The notes under the pieces are model-generated. The model searched no databases. It worked only from the letters and a program-made list of their open reading frames with translations, and was not told the origin of the DNA. The position numbers and the translations under genes are program-made. Source: JBCDCY01 sp039180875 (GTDB lineage: Bacteria > Pseudomonadota > Alphaproteobacteria > Rhodobacterales > Rhodobacteraceae). Taken from it: 64,000 bases of DNA. Location: positions 62,001-126,000 of the forward strand of contig JBCDCY010000002.1 of assembly GCA_039180875.1 (NCBI GenBank), given 5' to 3'. Every line of letters starts with the position of its first letter. The first letter of the stretch is position 1. Positions 55,993 to 64,000 of the stretch are shown here, piece after piece.

Positions 55993-57615
55993 CTACATCC
56001 GCGCCACGCCGAAGGCGTTGGGCTGTAGCCGTCTCGCTCGCGCCTCCCGACAGGTGGCGAGGGCAAAGCCGAGGACCCGGCGGGTGTCGCGCGGGTCGAT
56101 GACGCCATGGTCCAGCACTCGGCCGGAGGTGTAGAAGGCGCTCTCCTGCTTGGCGAAGTGGGCGATGATGCCGGCCTCCTGCGCCTTCAGCGCCGCCGCG
56201 TCCACCTCCATCCCGCGCCGGGCGGCCCCGGCGGTGGCCACGACGCTCATGGTCTTGGCGGCCTGGGCACCACCCATCACGCCGCTGGTGGAATTGGGCC
56301 AGGCGAACAGGAAATCCGGCTCGTAGGCATAGCCGCACATGCCGTAATTTCCGGCGCCGTAGCTCGCGCCGATATAGAGCGTGATCTTCGGCACCCGCAC
56401 ATTCGCCACCGCCTGGATCATCTTCGAGCCGTGCTTGATCATGCCGGCCTGCTCACTCTCCGTGCCGACGATGTAGCCGGTGGTGTTGTTGAGGAAGATG
56501 AGCGGCAGTTCCGCCTGATCGCAAAGCTGAATGAACTGGGCGGCCTTGGTCGCACCCTGCGGGTCGATCGGGCCATTATTGCCGAGGATGCCGCAAGCAT
56601 GACCCATGATGCGGGCCTGAGCGCAGACGGTGCTGGCGCCGTAGTCGGGCTTGACGAGCTCGACGTCGGAGCCGTCGACGACCCGGGCCAGCACCTCCCG
56701 CACGTCGTAGGGGATGCGGTAATCGACGGGGACAACGCCGGCGAGCTCGTCGGGGTCGTAGCGCGGCTTGGCGATCGCGCCCGGCGCCGCGGTGGGGCAG
56801 CGTCGGTTCCAATCCCAGCGCGCTATCACGCGGCGCGCCGTGGCGATGCCGTCGGCGTCGTCCTCCGCCAGATACTCGACCAGGCCCGACTGGGTCGCGT
56901 GCATCTCGGCCCCGCCGAGCGCCCGATCCTCTGCCCGCTCCCCCGTCGCGGCCTCGACCAGGGCGGCGCCGGCCAGTGCCGCGAGGCCGTTCCGCTTCAC
57001 CCCGATCACGTAGTCCGACAGCCCCGGCATGTAGGCGCCCCCGGCGGTGGAGGGGCCGTGCAGTACCGTGAGCGTCGGGATCCCCGCGGCCGAGAGCTGC
57101 GCCAGCCGGCGGAAGATGCCGCCGCCGCCGGCCCAGGCCTCCACCGTGAACTTCATCAGATCGGCGCCGGCGCTTTCGACCAGATGGATCAGCGGCAGCT
57201 TCTGGCGCTGTGCCATCTCGAGCAGGCTGATGCAGGCGGGCAGGGAGGACTGGGTCATCGCCCCCGCCCTTATGCCGCTGTCATCGACCCAGACGAGGCA
57301 GCGCACCCCGCTCACGAAGCCGATGCCGGCGATGAGGGAGGCGCCGGGCACGCTCGTCTCCGGATCCTCGTCCTCCACCAGGTAGTTGGCGAGGGAATGC
57401 AGACGCAGGAACGGCATGCTGGGGTCGAGCAGGTGGGCAAGGCGGGTCCGGGGCGTGAGCTGGCCCCGTTTCTCAAAGGTCTCGCGCCGCTTGTCGGAGG
57501 CCGCTTCGGCCCGCGCCTCCAACGCGCGGAGCTGGTCAACGAGGGCGAGCATGTCCCGCCGGTTCTGCTGAAACGCCTCCGATTGCGGCGCGATGCGGGA
57601 GGTGAAGGCGGCCAT
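55993..57615 (-). CDS. Acyl-CoA carboxylase carboxyltransferase subunit
   Basis: A 540-residue crotonase-fold carboxyltransferase, which passes CO2 from biotin to the acyl-CoA. N-terminal domain: FEKRGQLTPRTRLAHLLDP, HSLANYLVEDEDPETSVPGASLIAGIG, GPSTAGGAYMPGLSDYVIGV. C-terminal domain: ILGNNGPIDPQGATKAAQFIQLCDQAELPLIFLNNTTGYIVG and ASYGAGNYGMCGYAYEPDFLFAWPNS. This is MccB/AtuC-like and not PccB-like at many points. Its start abuts the AtuA stop directly. Confidence 0.94.
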   Translation of the reverse strand: MAAFTSRIAPQSEAFQQNRRDMLALVDQLRALEARAEAASDKRRETFEKRGQLTPRTRLAHLLDPSMPFLRLHSLANYLVEDEDPETSVPGASLIAGIGFVSGVRCLVWVDDSGIRAGAMTQSSLPACISLLEMAQRQKLPLIHLVESAGADLMKFTVEAWAGGGGIFRRLAQLSAAGIPTLTVLHGPSTAGGAYMPGLSDYVIGVKRNGLAALAGAALVEAATGERAEDRALGGAEMHATQSGLVEYLAEDDADGIATARRVIARWDWNRRCPTAAPGAIAKPRYDPDELAGVVPVDYRIPYDVREVLARVVDGSDVELVKPDYGASTVCAQARIMGHACGILGNNGPIDPQGATKAAQFIQLCDQAELPLIFLNNTTGYIVGTESEQAGMIKHGSKMIQAVANVRVPKITLYIGASYGAGNYGMCGYAYEPDFLFAWPNSTSGVMGGAQAAKTMSVVATAGAARRGMEVDAAALKAQEAGIIAHFAKQESAFYTSGRVLDHGVIDPRDTRRVLGFALATCREARARRLQPNAFGVARM

Positions 57616-59343
57616 CTACTGCTCCTCCAGCAAAGCCCGGGGGACGGTGACGGGCATGGCGAGCAGGATCTGGGCGTAGGTCTTGCCCTGGGGGTCGAGG
57701 CGCAGGCTCGCCATGCCGCCACCGCCGAGGGCCCCGTGCAGCACCAGGTTGATCGCGCCGGTACCGGGCAGGAAATGGCGCGCGACCGGGCCGTCGATGC
57801 GGTCGGCGAAGTGGGCGGCCACGGCCTCCTCCGTCAAAGCCGCCCAGAGACAGGGGGCAGAAGCCGGATCGCGCGGCACGACGCCGATATTGGCGATGTC
57901 GCCCTTGTCGCCGGAGCGGGCCACGGCGATGCGGTGGAGCGGGACGCTGACAGGGTCGGCGATCTCTGCTGCCTTCGGGGCGTCGATGGTTGGTCGGGCC
58001 TGCTCTGGTACCGGCGCCGCCGAAGCCACGGGCTTACCATCGACCGGCACAGCGTCTTTCGGCAGCAGGAAGGAGAACAGCCGCACCACCGGGGACGGCC
58101 GGGGCCGGAGCCCGCCGTAGGAGGCGAGGCCCGGCGGCGCGGCGAGGGCAAAGCCGGTCGCCTCCTTCAAGAGCAGCGTCAGCGCCTGAGGCTCTGCATG
58201 CCGAGCGGCGAGGATTAGGGCGATCTGCCCGGCCGGGTCGCCGAAGGTCTCCACCCAGACCTCGCCGTAGCCGGCCAGGTTCCGGGCGCGGAGCTTGGCC
58301 CGGGCGCGCTGCAGTGCGACCTCGGCGAAGAGCCGGGCCTTGGCCTCCGCATCGGCGCCGGCCAAGAACCAGGGCATGGAGATGCGCCAGCCGTCGGCGT
58401 AGGTGGCGCTGACCTTATAGGTGCTGGGCCCCGGCCGGCCGCGCGCGCCGGCGACCCGGACGACGCCCGGCGCCTCCTCCGCGATCGTCACATCGGAGAG
58501 GTCGCACACCACGTCCGGCAGCACGTAGGAGGCGGGATCGCCGACCTCATACAGCATCTGCTCGGCCACCGTCTCCCGGCTCACCAACCCACCCGTCCCG
58601 GCGGGCTTGCTGAGTTGAAAGCTGCCGTCGGGCACCAATTCGGCGATGGGATAGCCTATGTCGACGAGGGTGGGGGCGATCTCCGCCCAATCGGTGAAGT
58701 TGCCCCCGGTGGCCTGGGGCCCGCATTCCAGGATGTGCCCGGCGAGGCTGCCACCAGCTAGCGCATCCCAGTCCGTGCGCGCCCAGCCGAAGGCGTGGAT
58801 CGCGGGGCCGAGGGCGAGGGCGCTGTCGACCGTGCGCCCGGTGATGACGATGTCGGCGCCCTCAGCGAGGGCGGCGGCGATGGGAAAGGCGCCGAGATAG
58901 GCGTTGATCGAGGCGACGCTCTCGACCGGCGGGAAGGGATCGCCGGAGAACATCTCCCGCATTTCAGCAAACTCCGTCGCCCGCCCGGTCAGATCGTCGC
59001 CGGTGACGACGGCGACCGAAAGATCGAGGCCCGCCTCGGCGATCAGCCCTCGCAGGGCCTCGGCGCAGGCCCCCGGGTTCAGGCCGCCGGCATTGCTGAC
59101 GATGCGCATGCCCTGCTCGGCGATCGCCGTCAGGTGAGGCGCCAGTACGGCGGGGAAGTCGGTGGCGAAGCCCGCCGCCGGGTCCTTCGCCCGGGCGCGG
59201 GCCATGATGGAGAGGGTGATCTCCGCCAGGTAGTCGAAGATGACGACGTCGACATCGCCCTCGGCCAGGAACTGGGGCAGTGCCATGTCGGTCTCGCCCC
59301 AAAAGCCGCAGGCGCCGCCGATCCTGAGCTTGCCTGCGCCCAC
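57616..59343 (-). CDS. AtuA-family protein (DUF1446)
   Basis: A 575-residue protein related to AtuA of acyclic terpene (citronellol/geraniol) use. It starts LRIGGACGFWGETDMALPQFL and includes YLAEITLSIMARARAKDPAAGFATDFP, VSNAGGLNPGACAEAL, ADIVITGRTVDSALALGPAI, HILECGPQATGGNFTDW and the C-terminal domain IAVARSGDKGDIANIGV. The role of AtuA is not settled; it is genetically tied to acyl-CoA carboxylases. It starts with GTG three bases after the monooxygenase stop. No atuB, D, E, G or H genes are nearby. Confidence 0.92.
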   Translation of the reverse strand: MGAGKLRIGGACGFWGETDMALPQFLAEGDVDVVIFDYLAEITLSIMARARAKDPAAGFATDFPAVLAPHLTAIAEQGMRIVSNAGGLNPGACAEALRGLIAEAGLDLSVAVVTGDDLTGRATEFAEMREMFSGDPFPPVESVASINAYLGAFPIAAALAEGADIVITGRTVDSALALGPAIHAFGWARTDWDALAGGSLAGHILECGPQATGGNFTDWAEIAPTLVDIGYPIAELVPDGSFQLSKPAGTGGLVSRETVAEQMLYEVGDPASYVLPDVVCDLSDVTIAEEAPGVVRVAGARGRPGPSTYKVSATYADGWRISMPWFLAGADAEAKARLFAEVALQRARAKLRARNLAGYGEVWVETFGDPAGQIALILAARHAEPQALTLLLKEATGFALAAPPGLASYGGLRPRPSPVVRLFSFLLPKDAVPVDGKPVASAAPVPEQARPTIDAPKAAEIADPVSVPLHRIAVARSGDKGDIANIGVVPRDPASAPCLWAALTEEAVAAHFADRIDGPVARHFLPGTGAINLVLHGALGGGGMASLRLDPQGKTYAQILLAMPVTVPRALLEEQ

Positions 59344-59346
59344 CGC

Positions 59347-60522
59347 TCACTCCTCCCGCGTCACGTCGTGGCGATAGAGCCAACCCGTGCGCCGGTGAAA
59401 GATCAAGCCGCCGGCCAGATCGCGGATCGGCCGCGGGGCGAAGGTGCCGAGCCGGGGGAGGCGGCCGGTGGCGTGGAAGCGCGCCATGTTCTCCCGCGCC
59501 ATGGCCTGCACCCGGGCGGTGCGGGGCTTGCGCCGCGCCTCGTAGGCCGCAAGCGCCATCGCCACGTCGGGGGTGTGGCGGAGGGCCGTCGCGAGGGTCC
59601 AGGCATCCTCCATTGCCATCACCGCCCCTTGGGCGAATGACGGCACCATGGGGTGGCAGGCATCGCCGAGCAGCACGACCCGGCCCATCGACCAGTGCGG
59701 CAGGGGCGGGCGATCGAGCAGGGCCCAGCAGTAGGGCGTGTCGATGGCCGACAGCACGGTCTGGATCGCGGGATGCCAGCCGGCAAAGTCCCGGCGGAGA
59801 TCGGCCGGATCTCCGGGCTCCGTCCAGCTCTCGCTCCGCCAATCATCCCGGGCGACGATGCCGACGACGTTGAGGGCTCGGCCCTGCCGGACCGGATAGG
59901 TGACGGCGTGGCGCCCCTGGCCGATCCAGATGCAGGTGCCGGCGGAGGAAGGGTGATCGGGGACGGCCGCCTGGGGCACCACGGCCCGCCAGGCGATGCT
60001 GCCGGTGAAGCTTGGCGCCTCTGTGCCGATCAGCGCTGTCCGGATGCCGGAATGCACCCCATCGGCGCCGATCAGCAGATCGGCGGTTCGCGGGCCGGCC
60101 GATGTTTCGATGTGGACCTGATCGCCCTCGGTTCGCGCCTCCGTCACCTCGGTGCCGAGGTGCAGCGCCTCCGGCCCAAGGGCCCCCGCCAGGAGGTCGA
60201 TCAGATCGGCGCGGTGTACCTGGAGGTAGGGCGCCCCCCAGCGCGCCACCGCCGCGGGTCCCATGGGGATGGAAAAGACCTGGCGCCCGGTCCGGCCGAT
60301 CCGCATCTCGATTACCGGCGGCGCCGAGGCCACGGCGGAGAGCGCATCGGCGAGGCCAAGGGCCGCAAGCACCCGGTGGCCGTTCGGGCTGATCTGCAAA
60401 CCGGCACCGACCTCGGCAAGCGCCACGGCCCGCTCCAGCACCTCCACCTGCCAACCGATGCGGCGGAGGGTGAGGGCGGCCGTCAAACCGCCGATGCCGG
60501 CCCCTGCGACGATGGCCTTCAT
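59347..60522 (-). CDS. FAD-dependent monooxygenase (salicylate-hydroxylase-like)
   Basis: A 391-residue flavoprotein of group A. The Rossmann motif is AIVAGAGIGGLTAALTLRRIGW, followed by VGAGLQISPNGHRVLAALGL (a typical 6-hydroxynicotinate/3-hydroxybenzoate signature), LLIGADGVHSGIR (DG motif) and VVLLGDACHPMVPSFAQGAVMAMEDAW. Likely NADH plus O2 and an aromatic or heteroaromatic acid, but it sits among acyl-CoA genes. The start at 60522 is chosen as the Rossmann start. Confidence 0.92.
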   Translation of the reverse strand: MKAIVAGAGIGGLTAALTLRRIGWQVEVLERAVALAEVGAGLQISPNGHRVLAALGLADALSAVASAPPVIEMRIGRTGRQVFSIPMGPAAVARWGAPYLQVHRADLIDLLAGALGPEALHLGTEVTEARTEGDQVHIETSAGPRTADLLIGADGVHSGIRTALIGTEAPSFTGSIAWRAVVPQAAVPDHPSSAGTCIWIGQGRHAVTYPVRQGRALNVVGIVARDDWRSESWTEPGDPADLRRDFAGWHPAIQTVLSAIDTPYCWALLDRPPLPHWSMGRVVLLGDACHPMVPSFAQGAVMAMEDAWTLATALRHTPDVAMALAAYEARRKPRTARVQAMARENMARFHATGRLPRLGTFAPRPIRDLAGGLIFHRRTGWLYRHDVTREE

Positions 60523-60586
60523 CGTTGTCGGCTGCCCCGTGGACGCCCCTCGCAAGACCGACGAAGCGGAATCGAACATCGCTTTC

Positions 60587-60613
60587 TCACGCTCAGCGAA
60601 GGGCTGAGCGTGA
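60587..60613. repeat. Perfect 11-bp-stem hairpin between CoA racemase and monooxygenase genes
   Basis: TCACGCTCAGC pairs with GCTGAGCGTGA around the 5-nt loop GAAGG in the 135-bp gap of an otherwise gapless operon. No T-tract follows on either strand. It could be an RNA-processing site, an operator or a partial terminator. Confidence 0.75.
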
Positions 60614-60657
60614 ACGCGATGTCCGATACGAGATCCTTCATTGGCACCGCGCCGGCA

Positions 60658-61857
60658 CTAGGTCAGCACACCCTGGGCGCGGAGCTCTGCTATGGCCTCG
60701 GGCGAATAGCCGGCGGCGCGGAGCGTTGCCTCCGTCGCGCCGCGGGGGGCGGCGACCGGGCCGGGCGCCGGGGGCGGGGTGCGGCCGAAGCGGGGTGCGG
60801 GCTGGGCTTGCGCGACGCCGTCGCGCGTGGCGTAGACGCTGCGGGCAGCCATGTGGGGATGGGTCCGGGTCTCCTCCCAATCCAGAACCGGGGCGACGCA
60901 GGCGTCGGAGCCGGCGAAGACGGCAGCCCATTCGTCCCGGCTGCGGGTGGCGAAGTGGGCGGCGTATTCCTCCCGCCGGGCGGGCCAGGTCGCCCGGTCC
61001 ATCTGGCTTGCCAGATGCTCCCGGGGCAGACCGGCGCGGGCCAGGAACTCGGCGTAGAACTGCGGCTCCAATGCGCCGACGGCGATCGCCTTGCCGTCGG
61101 CGGTCTGATAGCAGCGGTAGAACGGAGCCCCGCCGTCGAGCAGGTTGGCCTCCCGCCCGTCCTGCCAGATGCCCTGGGCGCGGAGGCCGTGCATCAGGGC
61201 CATCAGGGCCGGCACGCCGTCGACCATTGCCGCGTCCACGACCTGGCCACGACCCGATCCCTGCCGCTCGAAGAGGGCCGAGAGGATGCCGAGGAGCAGA
61301 AACATCGTGCCGCCGGCATAGTCGGCGGCGATGTTGAGGGGCGGGATCGGCGGCCCGTCCGCCGGACCGATGGCGCCGAGCACACCAGTGAGCGCCAGAT
61401 AGGTGATGTCGTGCCCCGCCTCCCGCGCCAAGGGTCCGTCCTGGCCCCAGCCGGTCATGCGGGCATAGATCAGGCGGGGATTGGCGGCCGCGCAAGGCTC
61501 GGGCCCGAGCCCCATGCGCTCCATCACCCCCGGCCGGAAACCCTCGATCAGCACGTCCGCCTCCGCGATCAGGCTGAGCGCTGCCGTCACCCCCGCCGCA
61601 TGCTTGAGGTTGAGGGCCACCGACCGCTTGCCGCGCATGGAGATATTGGCCGGATCCGTGCGGCCGGAGCGGCGGTCGATCACCGTCACCTGAGCGCCGA
61701 GATCGGCCAGGAACTGGCCGGCGAGCGGGGCGGGCCCGATCCCCGCCATCTCGATCACCCGGAGCCCGGCGAGCGGACCGCCGCGGGTCGCGCCCGCCGT
61801 GTCCTCCTCAGCGGCCGGGACGGATCGGTGCCCGGCCTCGCTTGCCTCTTCCGTCAC
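60658..61857 (-). CDS. Alpha-methylacyl-CoA racemase-like CaiB/BaiF CoA transferase
   Basis: A 399-residue family III CoA-transferase fold enzyme. It reads LAGLRVIEMAGIGPAPLAGQFLADLGAQVTVIDR and MTGWGQDGPLAREAGHDITYLALTGVLGAIG, where GHDxxY is the racemase-type motif with catalytic Asp. EAGHDITYLALTG and VVDAAMVDGVPAL fit alpha-methylacyl-CoA racemase better than formyl-CoA transferase. A GTG at 61857 with GGGGAG upstream is preferred. It is the first gene of a six-gene minus-strand operon and diverges from tctC. It may invert an alpha-methyl group before carboxylation. Confidence 0.88.
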   Translation of the reverse strand: MTEEASEAGHRSVPAAEEDTAGATRGGPLAGLRVIEMAGIGPAPLAGQFLADLGAQVTVIDRRSGRTDPANISMRGKRSVALNLKHAAGVTAALSLIAEADVLIEGFRPGVMERMGLGPEPCAAANPRLIYARMTGWGQDGPLAREAGHDITYLALTGVLGAIGPADGPPIPPLNIAADYAGGTMFLLLGILSALFERQGSGRGQVVDAAMVDGVPALMALMHGLRAQGIWQDGREANLLDGGAPFYRCYQTADGKAIAVGALEPQFYAEFLARAGLPREHLASQMDRATWPARREEYAAHFATRSRDEWAAVFAGSDACVAPVLDWEETRTHPHMAARSVYATRDGVAQAQPAPRFGRTPPPAPGPVAAPRGATEATLRAAGYSPEAIAELRAQGVLT

Positions 61858-62029
61858 TGCACCGCTCCCCAGCTTTGGCCCGACGCCTGCGATCGTAGGG
61901 TTCCCGGACGCGGGCGCCAGTCCTTTCGCGCGCCGCCATCTTCGGCTTGCGCGGGCGCGATCGGCCGATATGGTCAGGGCAAGCCGGGGCCGCCAGGTCT
62001 CGAACAACAAAGCAACTGGGGAGATGGAA

Positions 62030-63130
62030 ATGCACACTGATCTGCTGATCGGGCGGCGGACGCTCGGCGCGCTGGCCGCGGCGACGGCCCTGGCGCTGGC
62101 CGCGCCTGCGACGGCTCAGGTCTCGTTTGAGGGCGAGACGATCGAATGGATCATCCCGTTCTCCGAGGGTGGAGGGTCGGACCGCTGGGCGCGGTTCTAC
62201 GCGCCGCTGCTGGCCGAGGCGCTGCCGGGCAATCCCAATGTGGTGGTAAAGAACGAACCCGGCGCCGGGTCCACCCGCGGGGCCAACCAGTTCGCGGCCC
62301 GGGCCGAGGCCGATGGCCTGACCATCCTCGGCACCTCGGGCTCGACCCAGTTCCCCTATCTGCTCGGCGATCCGCGGGTGGAGTACGACTACAACGACTG
62401 GAACGTGGTGCTCGCCTCGGCCACCGGGGGCGTCGCCTACCTGCCGGCCGATCTGGCCGCGCGCTGGGCCGCCGATCCGATGGACGTGATCGAGAATGTC
62501 GACTTCATCTACGGCAGCCAGGGGGCGACCCGCCTCGACCTCGTACCGCTGCTGGCGTGGGAGCTGCTGGGCATGTCCGTCGCGCCGGTCTTCGGCATCG
62601 AGGGCCGCGGCGACGGCCGGCTGATGTTCGAGCGGGGCGAGGCCAATATCGACTACCAGACCTCGTCGGCCTTCCTCTCCCGCGTCACGCCGTTGGTCGA
62701 GGCTGGCCAGGCGGTGCCGATCATGACCTGGGGTGCGCTGGATGAGGACGGCAACATCGTCCGCGACCCGACTTTCCCGGACGTGCCGACCTTCAAGGAA
62801 GTCTATGAGCAGGTGACGGGCGAAGAACCCTCCGGCCCCGCCTGGAATGCCTGGAAGGCGTTCTTCGTCGCGGGCTTTCCGGCGCAGAAGATGGTGTTTC
62901 TGCCGAACGGCACCCCGCAGGAGATCATCGACACCTACTCCGCGGCCTTTCAGGCGGTGACGGAGCGGGAGGACTTCGCCGAGATCTCCGAGGCGCGGCT
63001 CGGCGTCTATCCCCAGGCGACGGGCGCGGCGGCGGAGGCACGGCTCGCCCTCGGCATCGGGGTGGATGAAGAGGCCGTGACCTGGATCAAGACCTGGCTC
63101 AATGAACGCTACGGCGTCGAACTGAACTAG
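62030..63130 (+). CDS. tctC: TTT-family substrate-binding protein TctC
   Basis: A 366-residue periplasmic binding protein of the tripartite tricarboxylate transporter. The signal segment MHTDLLIGRRTLGALAAATALALAAPATAQ contains an arginine pair. Mature parts include IEWIIPFSEGGGSDRWARFYAPLLAEALPG and VVVKNEPGAGSTRGANQFAARAEADG, the TctC hallmark. GGGGAG lies six bases before the ATG at 62030. Its diverging position with the CoA-racemase operon suggests that it feeds the pathway. Ligand unknown. Confidence 0.94.
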   Translation: MHTDLLIGRRTLGALAAATALALAAPATAQVSFEGETIEWIIPFSEGGGSDRWARFYAPLLAEALPGNPNVVVKNEPGAGSTRGANQFAARAEADGLTILGTSGSTQFPYLLGDPRVEYDYNDWNVVLASATGGVAYLPADLAARWAADPMDVIENVDFIYGSQGATRLDLVPLLAWELLGMSVAPVFGIEGRGDGRLMFERGEANIDYQTSSAFLSRVTPLVEAGQAVPIMTWGALDEDGNIVRDPTFPDVPTFKEVYEQVTGEEPSGPAWNAWKAFFVAGFPAQKMVFLPNGTPQEIIDTYSAAFQAVTEREDFAEISEARLGVYPQATGAAAEARLALGIGVDEEAVTWIKTWLNERYGVELN

Positions 63131-63204
63131 GCCGCGATCGCGCGCTGCGGCGGGCCGGTCCCGCCGCAGCGCCGACGCGCCAGGGATAGGTCTAGGGGAC
63201 CCCG

Positions 63205-64000
63205 ATGGATCTGTTGGCGACCGCGCTTCCGGCGTTGGGCGAGGCCTTTGCGCTGATCCTGTCGCCGACGGCCATCGGCTATCTGATGCTGGGCGTGCTG
63301 CTCGGTCTGTCGGTCGGGGTGTTTCCAGGGCTCGGCGGGATCGCCGGGCTCTCCCTCGTGCTGCCGTTTATCTACGGCATGGACGAGGTCTCGGGCCTTG
63401 CCATGATGGTGGGGCTGGTTGCGGTCATTCCGACGTCGGACACCTTCGCCTCCGTCCTGCTCGGCATTCCGGGATCGTCGGCCAGCCAGGCGACGGTGCT
63501 CGACGGTTTTCCCCTCGCCAAGCGCGGCGAGGCGGCGCGGGCGCTGGCGGCGGCCTTTGCCTCGTCGCTGTTCGGTGGGCTTTTCGGGGCGATCGTCCTC
63601 ACTTTCTTCATCCTGATCGCCCGGCCCATCGTGCTGGCCTTCGGGCTGCCAGAGCTATTGCTGCTCACCATCCTCGGCCTCTCCATGGTGGGGGTGCTCG
63701 CCGGGCGGTCGTTGCTCAAGGGGTTGGTGGCGGCGGGCCTCGGCCTCTCCATCGGCGCGATTGGGGAGGCGCCGGCCCAGGGCTCCCCCCGGCTCGATTT
63801 CGGCGCCTGGTACCTGCAGGACGGCTTCACGCTGGTGATCGTCGGCCTCGGCCTTTTCGCGATACCGGAGATCGTGGCGCTGCTCCGCCGCGACCGGGCG
63901 ATCTCGGAGACGGCGACGCTCGGCGCCGGCTGGTGGGACGGGGTGCGGGACTGGTGGCAGGCCAAATGGCTCTCGATCCGCTGCGCCGGGATCGGTGTGG
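63205..64000 (+). CDS. tctA: TTT-family large membrane subunit TctA, 3' end missing
   Basis: Twelve-helix membrane component; the first 265 codons are seen. It reads LGLSVGVFPGLGGIAGLSLVLPF and VIPTSDTFASVLLGIPGSSASQATVLDGFPLAKRGEAARALAAAFASS, the conserved TctA loops. It follows tctC by 74 bp with no tctB between, so tctB is absent, fused or downstream. The gene runs past the window end. Confidence 0.93.
   Translation, partial: MDLLATALPALGEAFALILSPTAIGYLMLGVLLGLSVGVFPGLGGIAGLSLVLPFIYGMDEVSGLAMMVGLVAVIPTSDTFASVLLGIPGSSASQATVLDGFPLAKRGEAARALAAAFASSLFGGLFGAIVLTFFILIARPIVLAFGLPELLLLTILGLSMVGVLAGRSLLKGLVAAGLGLSIGAIGEAPAQGSPRLDFGAWYLQDGFTLVIVGLGLFAIPEIVALLRRDRAISETATLGAGWWDGVRDWWQAKWLSIRCAGIGV

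Noticed and set aside
56107..58218. A 703-residue plus-strand frame opposite the carboxyltransferase and AtuA genes
   Set aside because: Antisense shadow of coding sequence; residues are mostly Gly, Arg, His and Asp as expected from reversed GC-rich codons.
59653..62040. A 795-residue plus-strand frame across the monooxygenase and racemase genes
   Set aside because: Same reason; it also runs through the intergenic hairpin.

Overview
The window is chromosomal DNA of a high-G+C alphaproteobacterium. Gene content and order point to a Rhodobacterales-like organism: an Rrf2/iscR-led suf operon with a second cysteine desulfurase, divergent tyrS/anmK, chpT, the olsBA pair, class II DAHP synthase, an Irr-type (ICE) iron box, and a short intergenic repeat starting GCCTCCGGCGGGGATATTT that I associate from memory with Rhodobacteraceae. 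The genus is not determined. Nothing looks like a phage, plasmid, insertion sequence or CRISPR array.

Layout. 1-2.1 kb: tyrS (3' end cut by the window) diverges from anmK. 2.3-12.6 kb: an alpha/beta hydrolase diverges from a suf operon (Rrf2 regulator, NifS-type desulfurase, sufB, cupin, lipoprotein, two tiny membrane proteins, sufC, sufD, two Yip1-type membrane proteins, sufS). An Irr-like box lies in front of it and a second one lies inside the first desulfurase gene. 12.6-25.8 kb: mixed housekeeping and envelope genes (penicillin acylase family, 3-hydroxyisobutyrate-dehydrogenase family, SYLF, DUF2237, BASS transporter, ABC binding protein, xanthine phosphoribosyltransferase, fabI, pdxH, three lipoproteins, SDR, double cold-shock protein, DUF192), then tRNA-Pro(TGG). 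25.9-36.2 kb: GlxA-type regulator divergent from DAHP synthase-serB, two DUF2147 paralogues, PAS protein, yicC-gmk-gamma-carbonic anhydrase, chpT, olsBA. 36.3-39.6 kb: a minus-strand set of BKACE enzyme, fumarase/PcaB-type lyase, DUF985 cupin and ThiE-like protein, divergent from a gamma-glutamyltransferase. 41.6-42.2 kb: a small low-G+C patch with a VOC gene, probably acquired. 42.2-46.1 kb: FCD-type GntR regulator divergent from a three-gene split glutamate-synthase-like enzyme (GlxBCD/MgsABC type), with a perfect palindrome between them. 46.8-53.1 kb: glycerol-type ABC importer operon glpV-S-T-P-Q-U, read on the minus strand and interrupted by a 106-bp duplicated palindromic repeat. 53.2-61.9 kb: a tightly packed catabolic operon (alpha-methylacyl-CoA racemase-like enzyme, FAD monooxygenase, AtuA, acyl-CoA carboxyltransferase, biotin carboxylase/BCCP, TIGR03084 protein), divergent from a tricarboxylate-type transporter (tctC, tctA; tctA runs off the window).

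How it fits together. The suf block makes Fe-S clusters and seems under iron control by Irr and an Rrf2 repressor. The last 11 kb looks like an uptake-plus-degradation module for a branched carboxylic acid: TTT-type import, CoA racemisation, then ATP-dependent carboxylation with AtuA. Its substrate is unknown. The glycerol importer has an unusual ATPase pair in which each subunit lacks a different catalytic motif, so only one of the two composite ATP sites should be canonical. The two signals I rate highest are this ATPase asymmetry and the Irr-like box written into coding sequence with rare codons.
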